Below are positions 1-9,904 of a stretch of DNA of 22,383 nucleotides, one piece after another. The first letter of the stretch is position 1, and every line of letters starts with the position of its first letter. The notes under the pieces were generated by a model, which was not told the origin of the DNA, searched no databases, and worked only from the letters and a program-made list of their open reading frames with translations. A program made the translations under genes and the position numbers. The stretch is from Pirellulales bacterium (GTDB lineage: Bacteria > Planctomycetota > Planctomycetia > Pirellulales > JAICIG01), in contig JAICIG010000074.1 in assembly GCA_025924495.1 (NCBI GenBank), positions 1-22,383 on the forward strand, read 5' to 3'.

Positions 1-50
1 AGACCGCTACATAAGCGAATCGCCGCCAAGTTGTGAGCGACGAAAATAAA

Positions 51-86
51 GCCGCTGGCAAGACGTTTATTCGCCTTGCCAGCGGC
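51..86 (-). terminator. Intrinsic terminator of the csbD-DUF1328 unit
   Basis: A perfect 12-bp inverted repeat (51-62 with 75-86, stem GCCGCTGGCAAG) surrounds a 12-nt loop. Read on the minus strand it is followed at once by TTTATTTTCG, a U-rich tract. It lies 25 bp past the stop of the DUF1328 gene, so it is a Rho-independent terminator for the minus-strand pair. Positions 1-50 show no gene. Confidence 0.85.
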
Positions 87-111
87 AACTCTCTTCGACC
101 TATCAGCCTTG

Positions 112-279
112 CTATTCGACGCGCGGCGAGCGACCGGCAATCAGCGAGACGACAAACAGGATCAGGAACACGAAGAACAGCACTTTGGCGACCCACATCG
201 CCATGCCTTCGAGTCCCCACAATCCGAATACGCCGGCGATCAGCGCAATCAACAAAAACAGCAACGACCATCGCAACAT
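112..279 (-). CDS. Small DUF1328 (YtjA-type) membrane protein
   Basis: A 55-residue protein made almost wholly of two hydrophobic segments (about residues 2-22 and 28-48) joined by a Gly-rich turn and ending in a basic GRSPR tail. This is the layout and length of the DUF1328/YtjA family of small inner-membrane proteins. Their biochemical role is unknown; they often occur with stress genes. I chose the ATG at 279 because AGGAG lies 8 nt before it and the protein then starts MLRWSLLF, like family members. A longer frame reaching 387 has a charged, unrelated N-terminus and is unlikely. It lies 104 bp downstream of the CsbD gene on the same strand and ends just before the terminator at 51-86, so the two are probably co-transcribed. 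Confidence 0.85.
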   Translation of the reverse strand: MLRWSLLFLLIALIAGVFGLWGLEGMAMWVAKVLFFVFLILFVVSLIAGRSPRVE

Positions 280-383
280 GACAGAATCTCCTGGATGAAA
301 CGCGTGGAGCGTTGGAACGCCGAGACAAACAGCTCGTCGACCACGACGCGCCGCGGCGACCCGCAGCTTGAAGGAAAGGTTTC

Positions 384-572
384 TCAATCGACCGAGCGCT
401 GATCGGCGCGTTGGACCGCGTCTTTTACCTTGTCGATCGCTTTTTCGGCGGCCTGTTTCACTTTGCCCGCGGCCTGGTCAATTTTTCCCTCGCGACGCAA
501 CTGATCGTCGTCGGCCAAGGCGCCCGCCGCTTCTTTGACCCGTCCTTTAATTTCATCAGCTTTTCCGGACAT
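384..572 (-). CDS. CsbD-family general stress protein
   Basis: A 62-residue, highly charged, Lys/Ala/Asp-rich protein with no membrane segment. It starts MSGKADEIKGRVKEAAG and continues with a G-K-I-D-Q-A-x-G-K-V-K repeat, the hallmark of CsbD. CsbD proteins are small, largely disordered or helical cytosolic proteins induced by general stress in many bacteria; no molecular activity is established. The start is fixed by AGGAG 7 nt upstream of the ATG. It is the first gene of a short minus-strand unit with the DUF1328 gene. No convincing promoter could be picked out in the 312 bp upstream. Confidence 0.88.
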   Translation of the reverse strand: MSGKADEIKGRVKEAAGALADDDQLRREGKIDQAAGKVKQAAEKAIDKVKDAVQRADQRSVD

Positions 573-884
573 TTTCTATCTCCTCGCAGATAGATGAGTG
601 GTAGTTCAACGCCGGAACCGACTGAAAGCAATCGCCGGGCCAAAGCATAAAACGGCAAAAACTTCCGCAAAACGCTTATCTATCGACCAGGTTAGCCGCC
701 GCGCTGGTCCGCTAACGACCAGGCACGCGGCTCTAAGCAAAGGATTCCTAACCGGACGGCAGTAAGTCTCGGCGGATCCGGTGATCCCGAATCGCGACAT
801 GGAGCCGTGCACTGGGAATCTTACTAGCCTCTGCTACGATCTATTGTGATCTTTCCGTAGAAGCTGCACGGCGAGTCAAGCGAC
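573..884. other. Intergenic region between divergent csbD and redoxin genes
   Basis: No gene was found. Three copies of one hexamer family occur: GACCAG at 685-690 and 717-722, and its complement CTGGTC at 704-709. A GTTAGC/GCTAAC inverted repeat (691-696 with 711-716) interleaves with them, so alternative small hairpins are possible. On the plus strand TGCTACGAT (832-840) resembles an extended -10 element about 45 bp before the redoxin start, but no good -35 goes with it. This is weak regulatory evidence only. Confidence 0.35.
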
Positions 885-1667
885 ATGGACCGGCCCGATA
901 CAACCATGACAAATTCAGCTGCCGAGGCGCGCCGCTCGTCAGGCCGAGCGTTCCTCTTCTTCGCACTGGCAACGGCCCTGCTGGGCATTGCCGGCTACGC
1001 CGCGCAGATCGCCGCGCGACATTTACCGATGCCTTGGTACTTGCCCTGTTCCGCAACGCTAGGCGCAATCTTCGCGGTCGTTTCGATCTGGCAAACGCGG
1101 ACCGTCTGGCGGGCGCTCGTATTGATGCTTTTGCTGCTGCTCGCGGGCGCCGAATGGTCATATGTATTGGTCACGCGCTTGCCTCAGTACGCCGGTCCGC
1201 TGGCGGTGGGGAAGAAGTTTCCGGGCTTTGAGACAAAGCGTGCCGATGGCGCCTCATTCAACGAGCGCGACCTGCAAGACGATCAAGCTACGGTCTTCGT
1301 CTTCTTCCGCGGCCGGTGGTGACCGTTCTGCATGATCGAGCTGGGTCAGCTCGAACGACGGCACGAAGACTTTGCCCAACGCAACGTGCGGGTGATCGTC
1401 ATTTCAGTCGAAGGCGCCGACGACGCTCGGCAGACCCAGGCTGACTTCCCACACCTCGTCGTACTTTCGGACCACGACCACGGGCTATCCGACGCCGCCG
1501 GACTGATCCATGCCAATTCAGCGCCTGATGGCGGCCCCACTTCGGCGCCGACCACGATCCTCGTCGATAGCCATGGCGTCGTCCGCTGGCTCTATCGCTC
1601 GCCGGCGGCAATCGCCAGGTTATCGCCAGACGAAGTACTGGCGGCGATCGACGAGCACATGCATTGA
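885..1667 (+). CDS. Membrane-anchored redoxin, predicted selenoprotein (Sec146)
   Basis: I read one 260-codon gene through the in-frame TGA at 1320-1322. Upstream lies ...VFVFFRGRW; downstream, in the same frame, PFCMIELGQLE. Together this is the active site of AhpC/TSA-type redoxins (RGxWCPxC) with the first, peroxidatic-type Cys replaced by the TGA codon, hence selenocysteine at 146 and resolving Cys at 149. The N-terminus carries three hydrophobic segments (about 22-43, 51-68, 75-95), so the redoxin domain (about 103-260) is membrane-tethered. The domain then continues normally (VRVIVISVEG, TTILVDSHGVVRW). A SECIS-like hairpin follows the TGA. The true stop is TGA at 1665-1667, 6 bp from the convergent HAD gene's stop. 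ATG at 885 has no clear Shine-Dalgarno; ATG at 906 is an alternative. Likely role: thiol or peroxide redox chemistry at the membrane; substrate unknown. The alternative is a nonsense mutation or sequencing error, which the exact position and hairpin argue against. Confidence 0.85.
1320..1361 (+). promoter_or_regulatory. Sec UGA codon with SECIS-like hairpin
   Basis: The UGA at 1320-1322 is followed 14 nt later by a perfect 7-bp stem CGAGCTG (1337-1343) / CAGCTCG (1347-1353) closing a GGU loop; opening the last pair gives loop GGGUC. Flanking bases GTTC (1325-1328) and GAAC (1353-1356) can add a lower stem. A GU in a small apical loop about 20 nt after the UGA is the known bacterial SECIS arrangement recognised by SelB (as in E. 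coli fdhF, whose loop also contains GGUC). The hairpin lies inside coding sequence, as bacterial SECIS elements do. Confidence 0.75.
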
Positions 1668-1673
1668 TCCCAA

Positions 1674-2366
1674 TTAGCTGCGGCCGAGAAACCTCGGCAA
1701 CTCGGCCAGCGAACGGATGCACTGCGCGGCCGAATGAGCTGCCTTTGGATCGACGAGAATGCTCTGCCATCCCGCGGCGCGCGCGGCCTGATAGTCGTTC
1801 GTCAAATCGTCGCCGATCAGCAGTAGCCGCTCGGGCTCGACCCGCAACTGCGCGGCGATGGCGGCAAAAAAGGCGGGATGGGGCTTGCGTATGCCGAGCC
1901 GCGATGAAATAAATAACTGCCGGCAGTCATTGAGCGGCGGCAGTCCTTGGCAGACCGCTTCAAGCCGGCCGTCGAAGTTCGATGCGATGCCCAGCGTCAG
2001 GCCTCGCAATTCCAACGTCCGCCAGCACTCCGCGGCGCCCGGACACAGACGCCAGCTTGTCGGCTCGGCGAAATGGCGCCACAGCGCGGCGAACAGCGAT
2101 TCTCCGTCGGCGACATCAGGAAATACTTCGGCGACGATGGTCTGCCAGCGGCGCCGCTCACGCGCCTCGTCGGTCTTGCCGTCGAACTCGGCCTCGTCGA
2201 GCTGTTCCTGTCGCGCGAAGGCCGCGCGAAATCGTCGCAGTATCTCGGCGCCAGCGAGAGCTGAGCCAAAACGTTTGCCGACCGACTCGTAAGCAATCGC
2301 CACAGGCGGATTGGGTTCGATCAGAGTACCTACGGCGTCGAATAAAACGGCTTCGACGTAATTCAT
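1674..2366 (-). CDS. HAD-superfamily hydrolase
   Basis: A 230-residue cytosolic protein with the four HAD motifs: FDAVGTL (nucleophile Asp10), IASN (Ser129), KPHPAFF (Lys161) and LIGDDLTNDYQAARAAG (Asp186, Asp187, Asp191). The alpha-helical cap between motifs I and II fits subfamily IA. The second motif-I residue, usually Asp and acting as general acid in phosphatases, is Val (DAVGT). This is seen in some HAD subgroups, so substrate and even reaction type are open. It is the last gene of the dxr-rseP-HAD unit, 38 bp after the rseP stop. I chose ATG at 2366; an in-frame TTG at 2381 is possible, and neither has a strong Shine-Dalgarno. Its stop is 6 bp from the stop of the convergent selenoprotein gene, with no room for a separate terminator. 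Confidence 0.85.
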   Translation of the reverse strand: MNYVEAVLFDAVGTLIEPNPPVAIAYESVGKRFGSALAGAEILRRFRAAFARQEQLDEAEFDGKTDEARERRRWQTIVAEVFPDVADGESLFAALWRHFAEPTSWRLCPGAAECWRTLELRGLTLGIASNFDGRLEAVCQGLPPLNDCRQLFISSRLGIRKPHPAFFAAIAAQLRVEPERLLLIGDDLTNDYQAARAAGWQSILVDPKAAHSAAQCIRSLAELPRFLGRS

Positions 2367-2404
2367 CGGCGCGACCGTCAAGGTTCGAACCCCGATCGGC
2401 CGGC

Positions 2405-4437
<2,033 letters not shown>

Positions 4438-4453
<16 letters not shown>

Positions 4454-5601
4454 CGTAGAACCTCCCGGCGCGCCCAGACGTCCAGCTCAATTAACTGGTC
4501 CAGCGACGGGCGCGGGTCAAAGTGATGATGTTCGAGAACGCTCCGGCAGGCCGGCACGATCTCGGTGAATTGCAACTCGCCGGCCAGGAAGCCCGCGACC
4601 GCGGCTTCATTGGCCGCATTCAGTACAGCTCCTGTGGTGCCGCCCGCTTTGGCCGCTTCGAGCCCCAGGCTCAGGGCCGGAAAGCGATCGAAATCGGCCG
4701 GCTCGAACTCCAAGCGGCAAGCCCGCGTCCAGTCGAACTTGGTCGCCGCGCCAGGCTCGCGATCAGGATAAGTTAAAGCGTATTGAATCGGCAATTTCAT
4801 GTCGGGCGGGCTCATTTGCGCCACGACCGAACCGTCGACATATTCGACCATCGAATGCACGATGGATTGAGGATGAACGACCACGCTGATCTGTTCCGCT
4901 TCCAAGTCGAATAACCACCGCGCTTCGATAATCTCAAGCGCCTTGTTCATCATGGTGGCCGAATCGACTGAGATCTTGCGCCCCATTGCCCAGGTAGGAT
5001 GCGCCAAAGCGTCGGCCACGGTGACGCTTTTCATCTGCTCCGCAGTGTGCCGCCGAAAAGGTCCGCCGCTGGCCGTCAAAATAATCCGCCGAACCTGTTC
5101 GCGCCGTCCGGCCTGCAAGGCCTGAAAGACGGCGCTGTGTTCGCTGTCGACGGGCAAAATTCGCGTGCCCCGCCGCTTCGCCAACTCCATCACGAGCGAA
5201 CCGGCCATCACCAGCGTTTCTTTGTTGGCCAAGGCGACCGTTTTGCCGGCATCAAGCGCCGCCCACGTGCCGCGCAGTCCCGCGCTGCCGACGATAGCCG
5301 AAACGACGATGTCAACTTCGTGCTGGGTGACTGCCCGCTCGATGCCTTCCTGACCGACGAGCAATTCTACGCCTGCGGGAAACGCAGGCCAAGCAAATTG
5401 CGCCGCCGCTTCTGCGTCGCTGGCTATAACCCAGCGCGGGCGCAGTTCGAGGGCTTGTTGCACCAGCTTCTCCAGGCTCGAATGGGCCGATAAAGCCACG
5501 GCTTGCAGCCGGCCCCGCGAAGCGGCAATGACCTCCAACGTGCTCTTGCCAATGCTGCCAGTGGACCCGAGAACGGCGACCTTGGTGACGCGGGCATCCA
5601 T
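4438..5601 (-). CDS. dxr: 1-deoxy-D-xylulose 5-phosphate reductoisomerase
   Basis: A 387-residue cytosolic enzyme of the MEP isoprenoid pathway that converts DXP to MEP with NADPH and a divalent metal. Seen: N-terminal NADPH loop GSTGSIG (12-18), NKETLVMAG, the metal site VDSEHSA, GRKISVDSATMMNKALE, the substrate-loop HPQSIVHSMVEY, and NAANEAAVAGFL in the C-terminal part. The length matches the family (about 390). I chose ATG at 5601 (MDARVTKVAVLG), which puts the Rossmann motif at the expected distance from the N-terminus; a frame extension to 5667 adds 22 unrelated residues. No strong Shine-Dalgarno is seen. It is first in the minus-strand unit and overlaps rseP by 16 bp. Confidence 0.96.
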
Positions 5602-5962
5602 AAAGGGCTTCGATCTCTCAGTGTGAAGGCCGCGCCATGCCCTAGCCGCCGGTGCAGACTCGACCATGCTAGTTTGTTGCTGCAGCGGCCCCCCGGTTTA
5701 GAGCTAAACTTGGCCGCCGCCACCCTGACAAACTATAGATCGGTCGCCGCGATCCGCTGCGGTAATCTCGTCTGATGACGGGATTTCGGACCGAGCCCAG
5801 GCATTTTAAGCCGAGCGCGCCTTGGCCGACAACCCGGATTCGGCTGTAACGATTTTGCGGCCTCCCTCTCCGCCGAACGGCCGTTGTATCGGCAATGCCT
5901 AAGGCATACTATGAAAAGGCAATTCAAGTTGCCGGTCATCTCGACCGGAAGAATGGAGTTTC
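5602..5962. other. Intergenic region between divergent dxr and ftsH
   Basis: 361 bp without a credible gene. It contains a near-palindrome GTTTAGAGCTAAAC (5696-5709), a TTGGCC-18-TATAGA pair (5710-5739, plus strand) and, nearer ftsH, the promoter candidate listed separately. Several short hairpins (5895-5907, 5918-5933, 5932-5948) fall in the ftsH leader. No convincing minus-strand promoter for dxr was found. Confidence 0.4.
5884..5912 (+). promoter_or_regulatory. Candidate sigma70-type promoter of ftsH
   Basis: TTGTAT (5884-5889) and TACTAT (5907-5912) are separated by exactly 17 bp. The implied leader is about 45 nt and ends in GGAG four bases before the ATG. The hexamers match the consensus 3/6 and 4/6, so this is only suggestive. 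Confidence 0.35.
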
Positions 5963-8092
5963 ATGGATAGCAAGAACGAAAACGGACGGAAGTCGGGCGA
6001 AAAGAAGACCCCTCCTGTGGGGACGAACGTTGTCTGGTATCTGTTGGCCCTAGGAATGGGCGCCTTGCTGATCGTCATGTTTCTGGCGAACAAGCCGGAC
6101 GTGGACATTCCCTATGGGGAATTGGTCCAACTGATCAAAAAGGGCAATCCGCATAGCAGCGACCCCAAGATAAAAGGCAAGATCAAGGCTGAGCTCGGCG
6201 CCGACGCGGGAAAAGAGGCGCCGCACGTCGAAGTCGACGAAGGGACCGATGGCACTCATCGAGTCGTCTGGTACTCGGAGCTCACCGATTTGCACGTCGG
6301 CAGCAGCGAGATCACGGGCAAAGTGATGCGCGAGTTGCGCGATCCGCCTGACTCGCGCGAGCAGCGCAAGCAAGTCGAGTTCCGCACCGGCCGACTCGGC
6401 TTCGACAATGACAACAATGCCCTGATGAATATGTTGGAGGAGAATGGCTTCACCGACGTGCGCGGCGAGTATCCGCCGACTAAGTTGCACGAATACCTGC
6501 CAGCTTTAGTGCTGGCCGTGCTGATCGTGTTGTTCGTCGGCATCATCATGCGCCGGTTTGGCGGCGCGGGCTCGCCGATGGCTTTTGGCCGCAGTCGCGG
6601 CAAGATGTATGCACAGGAAGACATCGGGGTGACGTTCGACGACGTGGCCGGCGTTGAAGAAGCAGTCGATGAGCTGCGAGAAGTCGTCGAATTCTTGCGG
6701 ACGCCTGAAAAATATCAGGTGCTGGGGGGCCGCATTCCTAAGGGCTTGCTGTTGGTCGGGCCGCCGGGCACCGGCAAGACATTGCTGGCCAAGGCCGTCG
6801 CTGGCGAGGCCGGAGTCCCGTTCTTCAGCCTGTCGGGTTCCGACTTTGTGGAGATGTTCGTTGGCGTTGGCGCCGCGCGGGTCCGCGATATGTTTCAGCA
6901 GGCCGAAGCCAAATCGCCCTGCATCATTTTCATCGACGAGTTGGATGCCCTGGGCAAGACTCGCGGCACTAGCGTCGTAGGGGGACACGATGAGCGAGAG
7001 CAAACGCTCAATGCGCTACTCGTCGAGATGGACGGGTTCGGCTCGAACAGCGGCGTAATTGTGATGGCGGCCACCAATCGCCCGGAGACTTTGGATCCTG
7101 CATTGCTCCGCCCCGGACGCTTCGATCGCCACGTGCTGGTCGATCGGCCTGACGTGAAAGGCCGCGAGAAAATCCTCGAGGTCCACGTGCAGAACGTCAA
7201 GCTCGACAGCACGGTGCAACTCAAGGAAATCGCCGGCATTACGTCGGGATTTGTCGGCGCCGATCTGGCCAATCTGGTCAACGAGTCGGCGCTGTTGGCG
7301 GCCCGCAAAGGCAAGTCGGCCGTCGGCATGGAAGAATTCAACGAAGGGGTCGAACGCGTCACGGCCGGTTTAGAGAAAAAGCAGCGAATCATTCACGAGG
7401 ATGAAAAGCAGCGCGTGGCCTATCACGAAAGCGGACATGCTCTGGTGGCCTACAGCCTGCCGAACACCGATCCGGTGCACAAAGTCTCCATCATTCCGCG
7501 CGGTCTGGCCGCGCTTGGATACATGATGCAGCGGCCGGAAGGCGACCGTTACCTGATGACCCAGGCCGAACTGGAAAGCCGCGTCCAGGTGCTCCTGGCC
7601 GGCACGCTGGCCGAAGAGATCATCTTCGAAGACGTTTCGACGGGCGCGCAGAACGATCTGGAACGCGCCACCGAAATCGCCCGCAGCATGGTCATGGATT
7701 ACGGCATGAGCCGGTTGGGACGCGTAAATTTCCGCGAGAGCAATCGCTCCGCCTTTTTGGCGGGCTCGGGCGAGGCGCCGCGCGACCGCAGTCATAGCGA
7801 ACAGACCGCCCGCGAGATTGACGAAGAAGTCAACCGAATCATCAACGAAGCAATTACGAAGGTGCGGCAGATCTTGCTTGCACGCAAGCCGGCGCTTATC
7901 GGTCTGGCCAAGCGGTTGATCGAACGCGAAGTGATCGACGCGGACGAACTGCGGCAGATTATCGAGGATAACTCGCCCAGCCCTCAGATCGTCCCCGGTA
8001 CGGGCTCGGAACGAAAGCGCAGCCACGACGTGATTGAAGCGATCGACGCCGAGGTGCACGATGAAATTCGCCGCACCAAGGAAGAAGCGTAG
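5963..8092 (+). CDS. ftsH: ATP-dependent zinc metalloprotease FtsH
   Basis: A 709-residue membrane-bound AAA+ protease that extracts and degrades membrane and soluble proteins. Domains: short cytosolic N-terminus, TM1 (about 23-42), extracytoplasmic domain (43-176), TM2 (177-196), AAA+ module with Walker A GPPGTGKT (266-273), pore loop FVEMFVGVG (295-303), Walker B IIFIDE (321-326) and the second region of homology with arginine fingers (RPGRFDR, 383-389), then the M41 peptidase with HESGH (488-492) and Asp565 as likely third zinc ligand. All key residues are present. The extracytoplasmic domain, about 134 residues, is longer than E. coli's and rich in charged residues. The ATG is preceded by GGAG. 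It is monocistronic or first of its unit; 219 bp separate it from the next gene. Confidence 0.97.
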   Translation: MDSKNENGRKSGEKKTPPVGTNVVWYLLALGMGALLIVMFLANKPDVDIPYGELVQLIKKGNPHSSDPKIKGKIKAELGADAGKEAPHVEVDEGTDGTHRVVWYSELTDLHVGSSEITGKVMRELRDPPDSREQRKQVEFRTGRLGFDNDNNALMNMLEENGFTDVRGEYPPTKLHEYLPALVLAVLIVLFVGIIMRRFGGAGSPMAFGRSRGKMYAQEDIGVTFDDVAGVEEAVDELREVVEFLRTPEKYQVLGGRIPKGLLLVGPPGTGKTLLAKAVAGEAGVPFFSLSGSDFVEMFVGVGAARVRDMFQQAEAKSPCIIFIDELDALGKTRGTSVVGGHDEREQTLNALLVEMDGFGSNSGVIVMAATNRPETLDPALLRPGRFDRHVLVDRPDVKGREKILEVHVQNVKLDSTVQLKEIAGITSGFVGADLANLVNESALLAARKGKSAVGMEEFNEGVERVTAGLEKKQRIIHEDEKQRVAYHESGHALVAYSLPNTDPVHKVSIIPRGLAALGYMMQRPEGDRYLMTQAELESRVQVLLAGTLAEEIIFEDVSTGAQNDLERATEIARSMVMDYGMSRLGRVNFRESNRSAFLAGSGEAPRDRSHSEQTAREIDEEVNRIINEAITKVRQILLARKPALIGLAKRLIEREVIDADELRQIIEDNSPSPQIVPGTGSERKRSHDVIEAIDAEVHDEIRRTKEEA

Positions 8093-8206
8093 CAGCGCAA
8101 GGCTTTAGATCTGAAGTTGTTGGTCGTCGGCGCCGGATGAGGGGCAATGCGTCGATTGCTGGGGGGTGGCCGTTGAGCGATTGTCGGGCGCCTATTTTGA
8201 CTGTTC

Positions 8207-8235
8207 TTGCCGCCCGCTGACGGGCTCCCTATACT
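8207..8235 (+). promoter_or_regulatory. Candidate sigma70-type promoter of the S41 protease-tsaD unit
   Basis: TTGCCG (8207-8212) and TATACT (8230-8235) are spaced by 17 bp, matching the consensus at 4/6 and 5/6. The expected start of transcription, near 8242, falls at the base of the hairpin 8242-8263. The leader to the ATG at 8312 would be about 70 nt. Confidence 0.5.
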
Positions 8236-8241
8236 GTGATT

Positions 8242-8263
8242 AACCCTCGTGACTGCGAGGGTT
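8242..8263 (+). other. Hairpin at the 5' end of the S41 protease leader
   Basis: AACCCTCG (8242-8249) pairs perfectly with CGAGGGTT (8256-8263) around a 6-nt loop. If the promoter at 8207-8235 is used, this hairpin is the first thing transcribed and could act as a 5' stabiliser. It is followed by TTTATC only, a poor U-tract, so a role as ftsH terminator 150 bp after that gene's stop is possible but less likely. Confidence 0.4.
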
Positions 8264-8311
8264 TATCTCAACTTTGTTCTTCTCCGGAAGATCTTCGCCA
8301 GGAGGCATTCC

Positions 8312-9904
8312 ATGGTGTGTCGCGCCTTGTTTACGGCGTGGATGTTTGTTCTTGTCGGCTGGTGCGGGCTGTCTCCCGTGCGTAGTGAAGAGCCGAAGAC
8401 GATTTCTCCGCCCGAATCCAAGGAGCTTCCGGCTGACCAGGTGGGTAAAGGCCCGCTCGGCAAAAAACAGCAAGCCGAGGAGGACGCCGAATATTACGAA
8501 ATGTTTAAGGTGCTCGCCGACACCATGGACCAGGTCGAGCGGAACTACGTCAAGGACATCAGCCGTCGCGAGTTGCTGGAGGCCGCCATTCGCGGGGTGC
8601 TCGAAAAGCTCGATCCGTATTCCAATTACATCAGTCCGGAAGAGATCAATGGCTTCAAGACGGCCGTTGAAAACCAGTTTGGCGGCATCGGCATTCAAAT
8701 CGACGTCCGGCACGGGCGGTTGATGGTAATTAGTCCGCTGGTGGGCAGCCCCGCCTACCGCGCTGGCTTGCAATCCGGCGACATCATCATTGAGATCGAC
8801 GGCCAATCGAGCGCCGATATCGATCAAGCGGAGGCGATTCGGCGTCTCAAGGGCGAAGCGGGGACGAACGTCGAGATCACGCTCGTGCATCCGCCCCGCT
8901 CCGAGCGGCGCAAAGTCACGATCCAGCGCGAAATCATTCACATCGAGACCGTGCTGGGCGATCGCCGCGACGACCGCGACCAATGGGACTTCATGCTCGA
9001 TCATGATAAGAAGATCGGCTACATCCGCATTACCTCGTTCGGTCGCGATACCTTCCGCGACCTGCGCGCGGCGATGAAAGAGTTGGAGAAGCAGAAGCTG
9101 CGCGGATTGATTATGGACCTGCGATTTAATCCGGGCGGCCTGTTGGCTTCCGCCATCGAAGTCGCCGATCTATTTCTGACGGAAGGCGAGATTGTCAGCA
9201 CCGCGGGTCGCAATAGCCCGAAGCGTTCGTGGAGCGCTCGCAAGCCCGAAACATTCGAGGGCTTTCCTATGGTGGTGCTCGTCAACCGCTATAGCGCGAG
9301 CGCCAGCGAGATTGTCTCGGCTTCGCTGCAAGATCATAAGCGAGCCATCGTGATCGGTGAACGCACGTGGGGCAAAGGCAGCGTGCAAAATGTGATCGAG
9401 TTGGAGGACGGCAAGAGTGCACTGAAGTTGACAACCGCCAGCTATCGCCGTCCCAGCGGTCAGAACATTCACCGCTTCCCCGACTCGAAGGAAAGCGACG
9501 AATGGGGCGTGATGCCGGATCCAGGCTATGAAATCAAGCTGGGCGACGAAGAGCTAGGGCGGCTGATCGCAGACCGCCGCGAACGCGATATTCTGCTGGT
9601 GAACCATTCGGCGCCGCAAACGTCGAGTTCCTCGCCTGACGCCGAGAAAAAACCGGCCGACGAAAAGCCCGCCGGCGCTGCGAAGCCCTTCAATGAAGAG
9701 TCCGACGCGACGAAACCCGACGCTTCGAAGCCCGACGCTTCGACGCCCGACGCTTCGAAGCCGGGCGATTCGGACAAGGAACGAGCGAAGTCGGACGACG
9801 CCAAGAAGCCGGCAGAAGCCAACCAAAAGCAACCTGAGGCGGTCGATCGTCAGTTGCAGCGCGCGGTCGATTATCTGAGCAACGAACTGGCCAAGGCCAA
9901 GTGA
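8312..9904 (+). CDS. Secreted S41 C-terminal processing protease (CtpA/Prc type)
   Basis: A 530-residue serine protease with Ser/Lys dyad chemistry. AGGAGG 6 nt before the ATG at 8312 fixes the start; an upstream GTG frame at 8249 lacks support. Residues 1-25 are a signal peptide (hydrophobic AWMFVLVGW core, cleavage near VRS-EE). Then come the N-terminal helical segment with LDPYSNYI (100-107), a PDZ domain (about 120-200, GGIGIQ and AGLQSGDIIIEIDG), and the S41 core with LRFNPGG, YSASASEI (nucleophilic Ser) and ERTWGKGSVQ (Lys355). After about residue 435 a disordered Pro/Asp/Ser/Lys-rich tail carries the 15-bp repeat below. The protein likely acts in the envelope, trimming or degrading proteins from their C-termini. 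Its TGA stop overlaps the tsaD GTG start. Confidence 0.92.
   Translation: MVCRALFTAWMFVLVGWCGLSPVRSEEPKTISPPESKELPADQVGKGPLGKKQQAEEDAEYYEMFKVLADTMDQVERNYVKDISRRELLEAAIRGVLEKLDPYSNYISPEEINGFKTAVENQFGGIGIQIDVRHGRLMVISPLVGSPAYRAGLQSGDIIIEIDGQSSADIDQAEAIRRLKGEAGTNVEITLVHPPRSERRKVTIQREIIHIETVLGDRRDDRDQWDFMLDHDKKIGYIRITSFGRDTFRDLRAAMKELEKQKLRGLIMDLRFNPGGLLASAIEVADLFLTEGEIVSTAGRNSPKRSWSARKPETFEGFPMVVLVNRYSASASEIVSASLQDHKRAIVIGERTWGKGSVQNVIELEDGKSALKLTTASYRRPSGQNIHRFPDSKESDEWGVMPDPGYEIKLGDEELGRLIADRRERDILLVNHSAPQTSSSSPDAEKKPADEKPAGAAKPFNEESDATKPDASKPDASTPDASKPGDSDKERAKSDDAKKPAEANQKQPEAVDRQLQRAVDYLSNELAKAK
9701..9775 (+). repeat. 15-bp in-frame tandem repeat, (P)DASK units
   Basis: Five 15-bp units run head to tail. 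The three central ones (9716-9730, 9731-9745, 9746-9760) are CCCGACGCTTCGAAG with one base change; the flanking two (9701-9715, 9761-9775) are degenerate. Each encodes P-D-A-S-K or a close variant, so copy number can change without frameshift. They form part of the disordered tail of the S41 protease. Confidence 0.9.

Noticed and set aside
885..1322. Treating the redoxin as two separate genes or a pseudogene
   Set aside because: The TGA sits exactly at the redox Cys codon, the frame is intact for 114 codons beyond it, and a SECIS-like hairpin follows. The next ATG (1332) would cut off the active site and has no ribosome site.
5696..5709. GTTTAGAGCTAAAC resembles the start of a Cas9 guide repeat
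   Set aside because: It is a single short near-palindrome with no spacers, repeats or cas genes nearby; chance similarity.
7370..8059. 229-residue minus-strand open frame inside ftsH
   Set aside because: Antisense shadow of a strongly conserved gene in GC-rich DNA; His/Arg/Ala-rich without family features.
9701..9775. CRISPR-like or mobile repeat
   Set aside because: The units are contiguous, in frame and coding, without spacers; a coding minisatellite explains them.
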